From Gentiana macrophylla (Eukaryota > Streptophyta > Magnoliopsida > Gentianales > Gentianaceae): 64,000 nt of DNA. Each line of letters starts with the position of its first letter. The stretch's first letter is position 1. Below, in pieces: positions 45,473 to 57,523 of this stretch. The position numbers and the translations under genes were made by a program. The stretch spans positions 1 through 64,000 of the forward strand of contig JAOBSW010000771.1 of the NCBI GenBank assembly GCA_026214975.1, read 5' to 3'. Below the pieces are notes generated by a model. The model did no database searches. It worked only from the letters and a program-made list of their open reading frames with translations, and had not been told where the DNA came from.

Positions 45473-46026
45473 GTGTAAACAACCTAAAGACTAAGAAATT
45501 AAAAGCCTAAACTAAAAAAATTAAAAGCCTAAAGGAAAAGAAGAAAAAGAAACAAGATTTTTGAGGGAAAAGATGAAACAGACGGGCGTCCAAAGGGTGG
45601 GACGAGCGTCTGCCCAACTTTTGGACTGGACGGGCGTTCGGATGCCCAAACGCGTCTGTCTTCGTGAAAACTTGAACGGGCGCCCAAATTTTATGGACGC
45701 TCGTCTAGAAAGTGAGTGGCGCTACGAGATTGAAAATTTTCCAATGGACGGGCGCCCAAGATCCCCAGACGCCCGTTTGATCGCGGGAAAATTAGAACAG
45801 AAGCAGAAAATTTGCAGAAAAGAAAGGGGGGGAAGGAAAAACAGAGAAAAGAACGGAGATAGATTGATAGAGGAGAAGAAAACTAATCACAAGAGAAAGA
45901 AGAACCTTAAACCCTAAACTAAAACCCTATTATCCTAATAACCTAGACGATTATCAACTAAAAACAGGAATTAAAACAAAATAAAAACAAGAAAAACGAA
46001 AAACAAAAACTAGGCAACCGTCCGGT
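45473..46026 (-). other. 5' leader of B with dyads
   Basis: No gene. Holds seven GGACG-NN-CGTCC-like dyads at 45580-45778 (for example AGACGGGCGTCC 45580-45591, GGACGGGCGTTC 45628-45639, GGACGGGCGCCC 45746-45757), 270-465 nt after the primer site. Confidence 0.75.
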
Positions 46027-46044
46027 TCCCTGGCAACGGCGCCA
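46027..46044 (-). other. Primer-binding site of B
   Basis: Minus strand TGGCGCCGTTGCCAGGGA, Athila Asp-type, six bases inside the LTR. Confidence 0.92.
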
Positions 46045-46050
46045 AAAACT

Positions 46051-46898
46051 TGTCACGGATTTTTGCAATGAAAATAAACAGGTAATAAAATTTATAAATC
46101 CGGTTTTTCCTCAAGTATAAGGATCGTAGTATAGAGGTTGATACCGGGTCGATCTTACGGGGAACTGGCGATTGTTAACCCTAGTTTTTGTCTAATCAAA
46201 TTATGTCACGAAAAACTAATCTAAAACAATGGATAAAACTAAATGGCGAAAACAAACTTAACTAAAACGTAAAGCTGGACAGAAGATATGATCTAAAGCC
46301 AGGAAAGATACGGGTTGCGAACTATTTAAACTAAAACTAATATGAAATAAAAGTAACTAATCTAGACAATTCAAGTTTCACGGGATTAAATTCAAGTTTT
46401 AATGAACAAACGAGCGATTGATCCACCTATCCTAACAAGTATCAATTCCTATCTCGATTATATTGCGTTTTCTAACCAAGTTGTGATTTCACCTTGTCTA
46501 AAACATGAACCCTAATTTCTTAGGTAATTCACCTATTAATCTATATCTTTCGATCTAAGATTAACGATTTTACTAATCAAAGGTGTAAATTTTAATCTAG
46601 CAATCTAACCTATTAACTCTCGTTATGATAGATTAAACAACTATTCCTTATCATGGTGATCTAAGACTTATAGAGACTTTCATCAACATAAGACAATCAT
46701 AACATGCAAATCTTTCGATACAATTGCAATTAAACAATATAAACATGCAATAAGGAAACAACTTAAGGTAAAACTCACAATATAATCGCAGAAACGGAAT
46801 CAAAACGTGTAGGATGGCTTCACAATGCTCGTTTGATGAAGCTTAGCCTCTCAACATCCTCTGAAACTTGAAATTGCAGGAAAAACTAACATAGAACT
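46051..46898 (-). repeat. 5' LTR of B, inner part
   Basis: Matches 33171-34020. The match ends at ACATAGAACT (46898), where copia LTR TGTTGGTCCC begins; the 3' LTR continues as ACATAGAACTGCC. The outer part, with TATA and dyads, should be beyond the window. Confidence 0.9.
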
Positions 46899-48312
46899 TG
46901 TTGGTCCCAGAGAAGGTGAAACTATAGTCGGAGGGGGGTTGAATGACTATAGTGGAGTTTCAAAACTTTTCTTCTATTTAAAAGCTTTTAGCAATGGATA
47001 AGTCCCTTCTTACTATGTTGTTTTCAAATCGGTGTAGACGATCCACGAGATATAAGTTATGATGTAGGCTAATTAAATAAATGTTGTAAAGTAAATTGCG
47101 AGAATTTAAATTGACACAAGGCTTATAGTGGTTCGAGGTGGTGTAATCCCTTAATCCACTCTTCTCCCGTGATGATTGGAGGAATTCACTATTGTTTTCA
47201 CAGATACAATAGTATGATTGTCCTTGGCTTCCCAAGCTTCACAATCTACAAGACTATCACTCCTTGACTGCATAACAGCTTCAGTGATTCAGTCTTCCTT
47301 TTGCTGTTCCTTAAGATTAAGATCCTTCAACAGCTATCACAGATTCAACTCCTTCTCAGATTGCCTCTGATTCAGTTGCTTCAGTTTGATGTGAATGTGA
47401 TTCACACACTTGCTTGATCAATCTCAATTCTGAGTATGACTTTGTAGTTCTGATACTTGAGTTGATCACTAGATATGTCTTTGTAAGTTCAGAGAGAAGG
47501 CTTTTCAAATTGACAGAGTTTCGCTTGATTTTTCTTTTTTGATCGTTATCTTCTTTTCTGTCAATGCCTTCTATTTATAGCCTTGAATAACCTTGGTTTT
47601 GAAATTCACTGTTGGCTATATTAATGAGGAATAACCCTTGATTTTATTCTTGATTCCCCCTTAATTGTATTCTCCTTGATTTGTTGATCGGATTCTTTCT
47701 TTCAAGCGTAGAGCGAGAAAATCCGTCCTTGATTGATCCTTTAATGATTTGTGCATTTAATGCATGATCTTCTCGAATCTTCATCGTATATCAAATTTGA
47801 TCTTGTAAATGTCTCTTCTTCGCGTTTTAGAGCGGTCGTGTGAGCCTTCCGACTTAGCCGTTAGTTCTTTCTTTGTTGTTTTGTTTTCTCTTTGCCGAAG
47901 GTCGGTTTACTCGGCCGATTCATTTGTTTCCTTCTTTGTTCTAGTTTTTGGAGAGTCTTTGTACTTCATCGATCCTTGATTTGGGTAAGACCGGTGTACA
48001 CCATATTTGAACATTGAGTTTCATCACTTAAAACATAACTTAGACTTATCCAAGGTCATCACTGGACATCCTTGGTTATAGGTCGACCATAATGTCTTCA
48101 TACTTCTCTCTTTGGTGCTTTCTTTGGCTTCACTTTGCCGAATATCTGTTTTTGCTTTGCCGTCCTACCAACTAGTACAATACTTGTCTGACTCAACTTA
48201 TACAACATGTCAGACTCTAAGTAAAGACTTATACAGAGAGTTCTAACTTATTTCAGGCTTGCTATAACAGCTAGTATGGCCATCATCAAAACATAATAAA
48301 ATGTTCCTAACA
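46899..48312 (-). repeat. 3' LTR of the copia element
   Basis: Minus strand runs TGTTAGGAACATTTT... to ...GGGACCAACA, 1,414 bp, TG/CA ends. TATA box CTATAAATA at 47572-47580. The other LTR matches, with most differences at CTG/CAG. Confidence 0.9.
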
Positions 48313-48330
48313 ATTTCCCCCTTTTTGATG
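48313..48330 (-). other. Polypurine tract of the copia element
   Basis: Minus strand CATCAAAAAGGGGGAAAT just before the LTR start. A second AAAAAGGGGGAAAA lies at about 49402-49415. Multiple tracts of this type are a Sirevirus feature. Confidence 0.8.
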
Positions 48331-48462
48331 ATGCCAAAACCTCATAAGCTTTGAACATAAGTAATCAAAATTTTTCATAATAAACAACTGAATAAAAGTT
48401 CAACAATTTTATTCATCCATCATAGGGTAATAAGTTCTAAGACTTTATTCAAGTGTTACAAA

Positions 48463-51400
48463 CTACATTTTGCTCAATTCAGCCTTGTACCTCTTGAATT
48501 TTGTAGTCTGAACCTCTTCCATGTCTTTCCAGTCAATTTCTGGAAACTTCCACTTCCAGTAAGCCAAAGCTGTGTATTCAGATACACCCTGGAAAACTCT
48601 TTTGGCAAAGAGTCTGTTTAAATCAGGCATGGTCTCATTTGCCTTAGGTTCTCCAAAATATTTTTCAAGTCTTTCCCTAGCCTCAGCAATATGTGAGTCT
48701 GCAAACTTGAGACTTTTGTAGAGACTCCAATGTTCCTGTTTCTCCATTCTCCCCATAGGATTGAAGAATTTTGCCATATATTTGAAATCTTCTTGTTGTT
48801 CAAATTTGGCAAGTCTTACGGTCCTTTTTGAGATAGTGGTATGGTGAGCTTGGTTTGTTGTTGGTTTGTTTGAGAAGTGCAAATTCTCTTTTGACTTCAT
48901 TGTAGAGTTTGGCCATATCATTTCTCATCCTTTCATCCACGATAGCTTAGCCAATCAGCCCAAGCTTCATCTTGTGAGGAGTGAGGATAAAGTCCTTCTG
49001 TACTCTGAAAAATTCTCTTACATGGTCCAGTACATCTCGCATCATATTACGCTTTGCTTTGGTGACCAGTGTAAGTTACGTGCTCACCAGTATATTTGGA
49101 GCTCTTTGCCACTACTCTGTGGTGTTTCCTCCAGTCTTTGAGTCTGTGTTGGATCGAGATCCTCTTTCTTTGACTAGATCCAGGCATTTCTTTCTCTGCC
49201 GGACTGTCTCTATCATCATCTCTTCTTTGCATAGGGTGAGGAAATCCAATGCAGGGTTCCTTTAGGGCCCTTTTCCTTTCTTCTACGACCCTTCTTTCTT
49301 TGTTCTTACGCTTCATTTCGATTCTTATTTCTCTGTCTCTTGCTCCCGGTTGTTCCTCGGTGAAATTTGGAGGTCGATTGTTGATCCTTCAGCTTATCCA
49401 GTTTTCCCCCTTTTTGGCAAAGATCATCCATTTCTTTGGAGTAGGATGCTATTGGTGGCTTCTCGCCATTCCAATCAGAGAATCAAGTTTTGATTCAATA
49501 GATGTGAATCTTTTGTTATGATCATTCAATTTCTCATTGACACTCCTAAGTCTAGTGCCAAAAGCTCGCCGCGGTGATTCGTTTTCTTGGGAAATGTGTT
49601 GCCCGAGGCCTGCAAGACTGCTAGTGATATTGATGTTGAGTTGCTTCATCAGATTTCCTTGTTGTTGAACAACAATATTTTGTGCATCAATGTATTCTCG
49701 TGCAATGGCACGAAACTTGTTTTCAATGGAGGAGCTTTTGTCATTAAAAGTGAAGTCATGGATCCGAGATACATTGCTTCTTTGTTCCAATTCTTGACCA
49801 AACAAGTCCGCCACTTTCTCAAAAGTTTCATTTGTAATGCCGGTGTTAATTTGAGAGAGTGCGCACTTTGTTAATTTGTTTGGATCCGTTCTTGTCCCTT
49901 GTCTTGATGTTGAGTGACATCTGCAATTACATCTTGATCTTCAAGAATTTGGGTAGATGTATATGTTGGTGTGGCTTGAGCTGCTGTTCCCCCTATCTTT
50001 ATGCCGGGGGTTGTCTTGGTGAGTGGAGGCGGTGAGCGGTGTCCATAATTTTCTTTCATTGTTATTTGGAACATTGACAGGCAACGGTTGAATGGATGTC
50101 TTTGCTGGAGTTGTAGGTTTTCCGGAGGCTTGTGGTTTCAAAAATGTACGGAGAAGAGTAGTGTCATCAATTGCATCTGGTGCCGGAGAGTTCTCTTCTT
50201 TATTTTGACCAAGATCATCATCATCATTTTGATCATGATCATTATCATCATTGTCATCATAATCATCACCATCATCCTGATCATGATCATCTCCATCTTC
50301 TTCTGAGTCATCACTTTGTCTCCTAGAGATCTGGGGCAGTTTTGCCTTGGCTGGATCAACCATTTCCCATAGAGGTGATTCAACAAGTACACCTACCAGA
50401 GTTGTGATTCCCAGAAAATCAAATAGCCATGCTTCTTCAGCAAGCATGTGATCTGAGTCTTGAAGCTGTTGTTTGGAATCGCCTTCCTTCCACTCAAGAT
50501 ATTCTGCAATTCGATCATCTATATCGTTTGCAGATAATTGTACAGCTTCTTCTGGAGATGATACCTCATCCTCTCCAGTGTTTTCGTTATTAGGGTGCTG
50601 TTCATCCCTACTGATTTCTTCTTCTTGCTATTCTGCTTCAGTGTCAGAACCTTCTTCCTCTTCTTCTTCATCAATCAATTGTCCAAAGTCTGTCGTTTCA
50701 GGACTTATTTGAATCTTTGTTTCTTTCTTTGACCGGTGGTCTTTGCGTGTGGATTTCTTCCTCTTCCCTTCTCCTACCTTCATTTGTTGTTTAACATAAG
50801 TAAACATGACTTTGGATTCATGCAGATTTGTGGAGTTGTCTTGTGGGGACTTTAAGACATTGCAACAAGTAGTGTGCCGAATGCCATATGACATTTTCAC
50901 CTTTAATTGTCCTTTCTTAGTCTTTCCTTCTTTTGTCCCCTTGTTTTTGCTTTTACTTCACCTTGGATTTCCTCTTTGAGTCTTAGAAAGAAGTATTTTG
51001 CCCAGTTGAATTGCAGTTGTTGTAGATGATTCCCATTAGCCTCATTCGATTTTTGTCATTGCATTATTTGCTCCCAATTTTCCTTCAATGGTCTTGCCAA
51101 TTAGGGCAATCGAACTCATTGAATGGTTTCTTTAAAGCGGATCTCAAACAATTGACCTTTGTAGATCCTGGGTTTGCCCGTTTGGCAATGGTTGCCCGTA
51201 AATCATCCAAGTTTTGTGATACTGAGATGTCACTTTTTCTTGGCCTTTATTTGAAAGTTTAAGATGTTTGTGAATTACCTTTTCAGAATCGCCACTTCTT
51301 TTCCGTTGACAGATGCTACAATCTTGTCTTCTTCCCACTCGTCACCTTCTTCAGCAGGGAGCCCAGGCACGTATTGTGCAGATTTCCAGAAGGAAATCAG

Positions 51401-51592
51401 ACTTTCATAGCAGACCTCGGTTATGGGCATTTTGAGAAAGGTTGATAGATTTAGGATTTTGCAACCTGCTGCCAATCATTTGGCATCTTCGTCATTTCCG
51501 CACAGTTTCAAGTAGTGTTCTTCTTGAAAGAAAGATCCCATGGCAATCGATTTTTCATATCTAGCTTGGGTGTTTGAGGAGGATGATGCCAT
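48463..51592 (-). pseudogene. Extra 3' ORF region of the copia element
   Basis: Starts at ATG 51592 in a good context (AAAAATGGC; MASSSSNTQARYEK). Frame pieces then give a conserved-looking helical domain (FLKMPITEVCYESLISFWKS), Ser/Glu-rich linkers, an Asp-rich repeat (about 50200-50330), a predicted coiled coil (49449-49814, with VNEKLNDHNKRFTSIESKLD) and a C-terminal part (KWKFPEIDWKDMEEVQTTKF) ending at 48463. Many shifts break it. Sireviruses can carry an env-like ORF here, but I see no signal peptide or fusion motif. It occupies about 27% of the element. Function unknown. Confidence 0.6.
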
Positions 51593-52201
51593 TTTTACTA
51601 AGGTTTGAAAATGAACTTGAGTTTGTAATAGAAAGTAACAAGAGTAGGGTTTGTAATTGCCAAGAAAGCGTAAAGATTTCTGAAAATTTCTAAGTCTTGT
51701 TTATATAGTGTGATTTGGGTAGTGTGAACGTGGTTTGAATATGAAAGGATTTTGTGGCATAATGGTGTGATTTTGTGTATGAAAATCGCGATATTCGAGT
51801 GGAATGGGGTGTGGTTTGAGGCAAGTAATGATAGAGCCGGGAATCGAGGAGTTTATAATTCGAAAAATAATATAATTACCTCCATGATCATAAGTTGATC
51901 GCCATGTGTGTCTGAGAATAATCCTCCATAATTTCCTTATTCTCCACGTGTAATCGGAATTGATTTTGTTCACACTTTTAATTTGTCCAAGTCTTTATTT
52001 CGGTGAAGTGCCTTCATTTGGTCACTTAGCCGTCCCAATAGGTTCTTCACTTAGTGCGCCATTTGACTATTTCTAACAATCGGTTAAGTTACCTCATTTG
52101 AATACGATTGCCTTACTTGCAAGATCTCTCTGTAACGGCAAATGTCGTACCGATTAATGAAGTCACTTAGCCGATTACTCCAGTTAGCCGTTGTTAGATA
52201 C
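51593..52201 (-). promoter_or_regulatory. Candidate promoter between copia pol and the extra ORF
   Basis: Holds TATATAAA on the minus strand at 51700-51707, 108 nt upstream of the ATG at 51592, with an AT-rich leader in between. No other gene is seen in this 600-bp gap. Confidence 0.5.
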
Positions 52202-53161
52202 TTATTCAATTTCAATCATTCCTAACTCAGTTCTTAGCTTACTGAATCTTTCATAACTGAGTGGTTTAGTGAAGATGTCAGCCAATTGATCTTCAGTGGG
52301 TATGTGTTTTAGGATGACATCCCCCTTTTCAACATGGTCTCTGATAAAATGATGTCTTACATCAATATGCTTTGTTCTTGAGTGCAATACTGGATTTTCT
52401 GTAATAGATATTGCACTTGTGTTATCACACATGATTGGAATTGTTTTCTCTTCTACTCCATAGTCCCTTAGCTGTTGTCTTATCCACAGTACTTGTGCAC
52501 AACAGCTACCTGCTGCTATATATTCTCGCTCAATTTGTTGATGTAGATATGGAGTTTTGCTTTTCTTGAACCAAGAGACTAGTCTGGTTCCTAGCATTTG
52601 GCAAGTTCCAGAGGTGGTCTTTCTATCTATTTTGTATCCAGCATAGTCAGAGTCTGAATATGATATCAATGTAAATCCTCCATCTTTTGGATACCAAATA
52701 CCAACATTTATAGTGTTTTTCAAGTATTTGATTATCCTTTTAGCTGCTAGAATATGTGATTCTTTTGGTTGAGCTTGAAATCTTGCACACACTCCTACTG
52801 CAAATGCTATGTCAGGTCTGCTTGCAGTTAAGTATAATAATGATCCAATAATTCCTCTATACATTTTCTGATCTACATCTTTTCCTCCATCATCTTTTCC
52901 AAGTATGACTCTGGCACACATTGGTGTGTCTGCTGTGCCGCTTGTATCCATCCCATACTTGTGTATCAAATCTCTTGTATACTTTGCTTGACTAATGAAG
53001 ATGCCATCCTTCATTTGCTTTACTTGAAGGCCAAGGAAGTAGTTTAATTCTCCCATCATGCTCATCTGAAATTTTCTCTTCATCAGGTTTGCAAATTTCT
53101 CACATAGCTTTTCATCTTCGGATCCAAAGATTATATCATTAACATAGATTTGTACTAGCAA
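52202..53161 (-). pseudogene. Copia reverse transcriptase C-terminal half and RNase H
   Basis: A 319-codon frame: LVQIYVNDIIFGSEDEKLCE, then FQMSMMGELNYFLGLQVKQ, GIIGSLLYLTASRPDIAFAV, and RNase H with LISYSDSDYAGYKIDRKTTS, EREYIAAGSCCAQ and TKHIDVRHHFIRDHV. The catalytic pair, normally YVDD, is YVND here (codon GTT AAT GAT), which should abolish polymerase activity. The frame ends KLRTELGMIEIE at 52202, the usual end of pol. Confidence 0.88.
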
Positions 53162-53178
53162 AGTGCTTGCTCCTTCCT

Positions 53179-53753
53179 CTAGTTTGAATAGAGTCTTGTC
53201 AATAGTTCCTTTGTTGAATCCATTCTTGATCGTAAATTGTGATAGTGTTTCATACAGTGCTCTAGGTGCTGTTTGAGGCCATAGAGGGCCTTCTTGAGTT
53301 TGTATACTTTGTCTTCTTTTCCTTTAATTTGAAATCCAGGAGGTTGTTCTACATAAACTTCTTCTTCCAAAAGTCCATTTAGGAATGCACTCTTTACATC
53401 CATTTGATAGACTTTGAAGTCTTTGTGTCAAACAAATGCTAGAAAGAGTCGATTGCTTCCAATCTTGCTCTTTGGTGCAAATGTTTCATCATAATCTATT
53501 CCTTGACTTGGGAATAGCCTTTTGCAACTAGCCTTGCTTTGTTTCCGACAATGATTCCTTGCTCATCCATCTGTGTTCTGAATACCCATTTTGCACCAAT
53601 GATGTTGGCCATTTCGAGTCTCACAACTAGTTCCTGGACTTCATTTCTTTCAAATTCATTTAGTTCTTCTTGCATGGTTGTGATCCAATCTGCATCTTGG
53701 ATTGCATCATCTATGGTCTTGGGTTCCACTTGTGATAGAAAGCAAGTTAGCAT
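53179..53753 (-). pseudogene. Copia reverse transcriptase N-terminal half
   Basis: Frames 53496-53753 (WITTMQEELNEFERNEV, GAKWVFRTQMDEQG, ARLVAKGYSQ) and 53179-53403 ([31 protein letters not shown]), separated by shifts near 53450 and 53165. Confidence 0.82.
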
Positions 53754-53957
53754 GTGCTCCAGGTTGTCTTACAGTTCGACTCTGTGTGAATATCTCCAAT
53801 GACTTGTTCTTGAGGATGGTCTCTTAGCCAATTTAGGTCAGTTGAAGTTGATCTTCACTTGGTGCTTCCATACCTTCATCTTTGAGCAAGAACTTCAACT
53901 TCAGGTGCTTCATCGGTGTATTGGTAAGTGGTTCTTCTTGGTTTTCAAAATGATGAT

Positions 53958-54990
53958 TTAGGATGGTATTGTGGTATGGTTGCATTTGTATAGATTTCCC
54001 TTTGTCTTTGCTTTCTCTTCTTGATCTTGAAGATCTTCACCATTTGAATTTGGTTCATCAAAAACTACATGTATTGATTCTTCAATCACCAAGGTTCTTT
54101 TATTGAGTACTCTAAATGCTTTGCTGGTGTCTGAGTATCCCAAGAAGATTGCTTCATCAGCCTTCTCATCAAAGGTATGCAGCTGATTCCTGTTTAAGAC
54201 AAAACATTTTGATCCAAACATATGAAAATATGAGATATTAGGTTTTCTACCATTCCATATTTCATATGGAGTCTTTCCATGATGATTGTTGATGATTGAT
54301 AAACATCATTTTGTTGATGGTTCTGTTTCTTCTTTCTGCAACACCATTTTGTTGTGGAGTTCCTGCTGCAGATAGTTGATGTAATACTCCATTTTCTTCA
54401 CAATAGGTTTTGATAATTTCATTTAGGAATTCAGTGCCTCTATCTGATCTGATCTTGATAATCTTTAGCTCTTTCTCATTCTGGAGTCTTCTCAACAAAT
54501 CTGGCAGCTTCTTGAGTGTTTCTTTCTTCTTGTTCATGAAAATGGTCCATGTGTACTTTGAGAAGTCATCCACCACTATAAGAGTGTATTTCTTACCACT
54601 CACACTTACTGGTGTGACTGGTCCAAACAAGTCCATGTGCAGCAGATGTAGAACTCTTGTTGTAGATTGATAAGGCTTTGACTTGAATGAACTTTTTATT
54701 TGTTTTCCTTTTTGACAAGCATCACATAGACTCTCTTTCTTGAATGTGATCTCGGGCAGGCCTTCAACTAGCTTGCTCCTTGATAGTTTGTTGATGGTCT
54801 TGAAATTCAGGTGATTTAATCTTCTGTGCCAAATCCAGCTTGTTGATTGTTTATTCTTGACAAGTAGGCATGTTTCTGCCTTAGCTGTTTTCCAGTCCAC
54901 CACATACATGTTGTCTTGTCTTCTACCTGCAAGAACTACTGTGTTGGTTTGACTGTGAATCACTTTGCATCCTTCTTTGTTGAAGTGCAC
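53958..54990 (-). pseudogene. Copia integrase
   Basis: Zinc-binding part WIWHRRLNHLNFKTINKLS with SLCDACQKGKQIKSSF (H-H-C-C). Core residues: LLHMDLFGPVTPV, IKIRSDRGTEFLNEI and GTPQQNGVAERRNRTINKM (D, D, E all present). The C-terminal frame 53958-54221 has MFGSKCFVLNRNQLHTFDEK and DEAIFLGYSDTSKAFRVLN. A shift near 54250 separates them. Confidence 0.85.
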
Positions 54991-54999
54991 ATTGTAGCC

Positions 55000-55235
55000 T
55001 TTGTCATGTAATTGGTGATGCTCATCAGATTGAAGTTAAGTCCCTTGACATATGCCACATTTTGAATCTTTAGATTGTTCTTGAGTATTATGCCTTCCCC
55101 TTAATCTTGCCAGGGTTTTCTTTACCTCCAAATGTGACTTTGGGTCCATCAAAAGCTTTGAAGTCAGTGAGCCATTTCTTGTTTCCTGTCATGTGTCTGG
55201 AACATCCACTGTCTATGTACCAGACATCCTACAAA
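55000..55235 (-). pseudogene. Copia protease region
   Basis: Near 55220-55130 the minus strand encodes a WY-DSGCSRHMTG motif, the copia-type aspartic protease active site, followed by KKWLTDFKAFDGPKVTFGG. It is broken before the integrase. The gag frame upstream ends VPKLN then TAA at about 55241. Confidence 0.68.
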
Positions 55236-55240
55236 ACAGA

Positions 55241-57330
55241 TTAATTAAGTTTAGGTACCCAACACTGTTTGGGTCCATGCTTGTTAGCAATCATGCCTCC
55301 CATACCAAGGGTGTATCCAAAAGGTCTTCTTTTTGGATAATTGAAGTCATCAACTTCATATGTATAAGGCATGGCAGAATAGCTTCTAGTATTTTTACTG
55401 AAGGTATTCTCATACTTTTCTCCACCTTTTGGTGCATTTGCATCCTTCTTTACTTTCCAATATGTAGTAGGAAACCTTTCTTGCTTCATGTGTCTAGAAG
55501 CAGATTTGGTTTTTCTTAAACACATGATGCATTTTGTGGAATGGTTTCTCTTGTATTTTGGAGGTGCAACATTCCAATCATCCTCTGAAGGGTAAAGTCC
55601 GCCTTTTCCTTTCGGATGGCACGTGGTTCTTGATTATTTGGAAGGAGGATTTAGTTTCTTTGTTTCACTACTGCTGGGTCTTGACTTCACGGAACAGGAT
55701 GATCTGTTGGAACCATGGTGCGTCCCCTTTCTAAATTTTGGTCCACTAGTGGTCCTGAATTTAGAATGGTGTTGATCATTGTTCCTACTTTCATCCTCGA
55801 TTTGTTATAGCCAAGACAGATCTCGGATCCAAACCTTTTGAGGGTTTGTAAGTGGTGCTTTTAGTGGTGCAAAGTGGATACCTTCTTTGGTGAGGAGATT
55901 TTCTTAAGCGATCTTTTAGTAATGGATGTATGATCATCTCGCTTTTTGTTGATCATTTAAGTAGGTCTCTTACTAGTTAATTCGGCTTTTGCTTCATCCA
56001 GTTCTTTCTTTAACCTCTTATTCTCTTTTCTTAGATCCTTACATTCCTTTTCCAGAATTTCATGATTCTTTTCAATTTCATCAAATTTAGTCATGATATT
56101 TTGGACTAGGTCTGCTGTATCTAATGGGAGACTAGAGGATTGTGCAGTGTTAGATGTGGATGCATTAGATGAAGAACATGAACTAGATGTTACCTCAGTT
56201 TCATCTGATTCTTTAGCCATTAAACATAGGCTTGTTTCCTCAGTGTCTGAGCCATCACTTTTATCTTCATCCAATTCTTTGGTCATGAGGCATAGGCATG
56301 CTTTTTCATTTTCTGAGTTGTCTTCTTCATCACTATTATCTGAGTCATTGTCAGATGATTCTTCATGCTTTTCACTGCTGGATTCTGCCTTAAGTGCCTT
56401 CTTGCTCTTTCTCTTTTCAGATGCTCTGTATTTCTTCTTTTCATCATCTTTGTCATTTTCTTCAGGACAATCAGCCTTGAAGTGACCTTTCTTGTTGCAA
56501 TTGAAGCATCTGTATTCATCATCTTTCTTCTTCATGTCTCTGTTTGAGCTTGACTTTTTGTTTGATGACGAATTTCCTTTGAATGGCTTCTTTTTAAACC
56601 TGTTAAAACGTTTAACTAATAAAGCTACCTGTTCTTTTAATTCTTGTGTCTCTTTGCTGATGCATTCGGCAAAGTTACTTTGCTTGAGTGCGGCTAATGC
56701 GCGAGTGATTTTGTGTGTCTCTTTGGAGCACCATCTTCGCCGTTCAATTCGAATTCATGAGCTTTTAAGCGGGACATCGATTGTCGAGTGTCAGTGCTTG
56801 CAAGATCTGTTGTTCCTCTCGATTCATCGATGTTATGATCTTCCAACTTTCAGGTAGTCCTCTCAAGATTTCAAGCATACTTCTTTTTGGGGATATATGT
56901 GTCCAAACTGTTGTAATTCACTGATGATGCTTGAGAATCTGTTGTCCATTTGATCAATGGATTCACCAGCCTTCATTTTAAAGTTCTCAAACTTCTCTTT
57001 TGCAACAGATAATTTGTTTTCTTTAACTGCTTCAGATCCTTCATTTATCAATGATAGCTTGTCCCACATCTCCTTTGCTGTTTTGCAGTCTTTAATCCTC
57101 ATGAACATGTTGTTGTCTAAGGTCTTCAAGATCATGTCTTTTGCAACAAAGTCCAGATTTGCTCTTCTCCTGTCATCCTTGGTCCAATCCTTTTTAGGTT
57201 TGTCAATTTCCTTTCCATGATCTGCTCCTATGCCTACCACCGTAGTGATTGTGATCGGTCCATCATTGATTACATCCAAACATCTCTTCATGAGTTCTTT
57301 GCAAGATGAGACATCATTCTTATTTTATAT
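55241..57330 (-). pseudogene. Copia gag
   Basis: Frame 56863-57291: RANLDFVAKDMILKTLDNNM, TAKEMWDKLSLINEGSEAVK, GESIDQMDNRFSSIISELQQ (copia gag core). Frame 55957-56535: zinc knuckle YRCFNCNKKGHFKADCP, a long acidic Ser/Asp/Glu stretch with repeated CLMAKE units, and a coiled coil (EIEKNHEILEKECKDLRKEN). Frame 55241-55525 gives the end (GPKQCWVPKLN). The length and the acidic/coiled tail fit the SIRE group. Shifts lie near 57300, 56860, 56540 and 55950-55530. Confidence 0.8.
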
Positions 57331-57509
57331 TCATCAAAATTGTTAACATTAAAAGCAGTACTTTTGACAAGAAGTTTGAGAATCCATCAAGTATAATTGA
57401 ATATATAAATGACGGTGAATGGAAAACTCAGATTTGGCGCTTTGAAAATATGTGATCTCCTTGTTACTGTAAATTAGATCCGAGCAGTTCTCGATACTAA
57501 GAACACTTT

Positions 57510-57521
57510 GCTCCGATACCA
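57510..57521 (-). other. Primer-binding site of the copia element
   Basis: Minus strand TGGTATCGGAGC, one change from the Met-initiator site TGGTATCAGAGC, two bases inside the LTR end. Confidence 0.9.
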
Positions 57522-57523
57522 AT

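Larger units (their letters stand above)
33171..46898 (-). mobile_element. B: near-complete Athila-like element, 5' LTR interrupted by copia
   Basis: 3' LTR 33171-34778, polypurine tract 34780-34794, 3' ORF, small ORF, integrase, RNaseH-RT, protease, gag, primer site 46027-46044, 5' LTR from 46051 and cut at 46898 by the copia insertion. All pol domains are recognisable with only a few stops. It is inserted in A2. Confidence 0.9.

Noticed and set aside
50138..50392. ATC/GAT trinucleotide repeat as a separate microsatellite feature with Met/Ile-rich frames
   Set aside because: In the frame of the copia extra ORF it encodes an Asp-rich stretch; the other frames are shadows.
55215..55245. A splice acceptor (TTTTGTAG) between copia gag and protease
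   Set aside because: No convincing donor; a stop-separated gag and pol is simpler.
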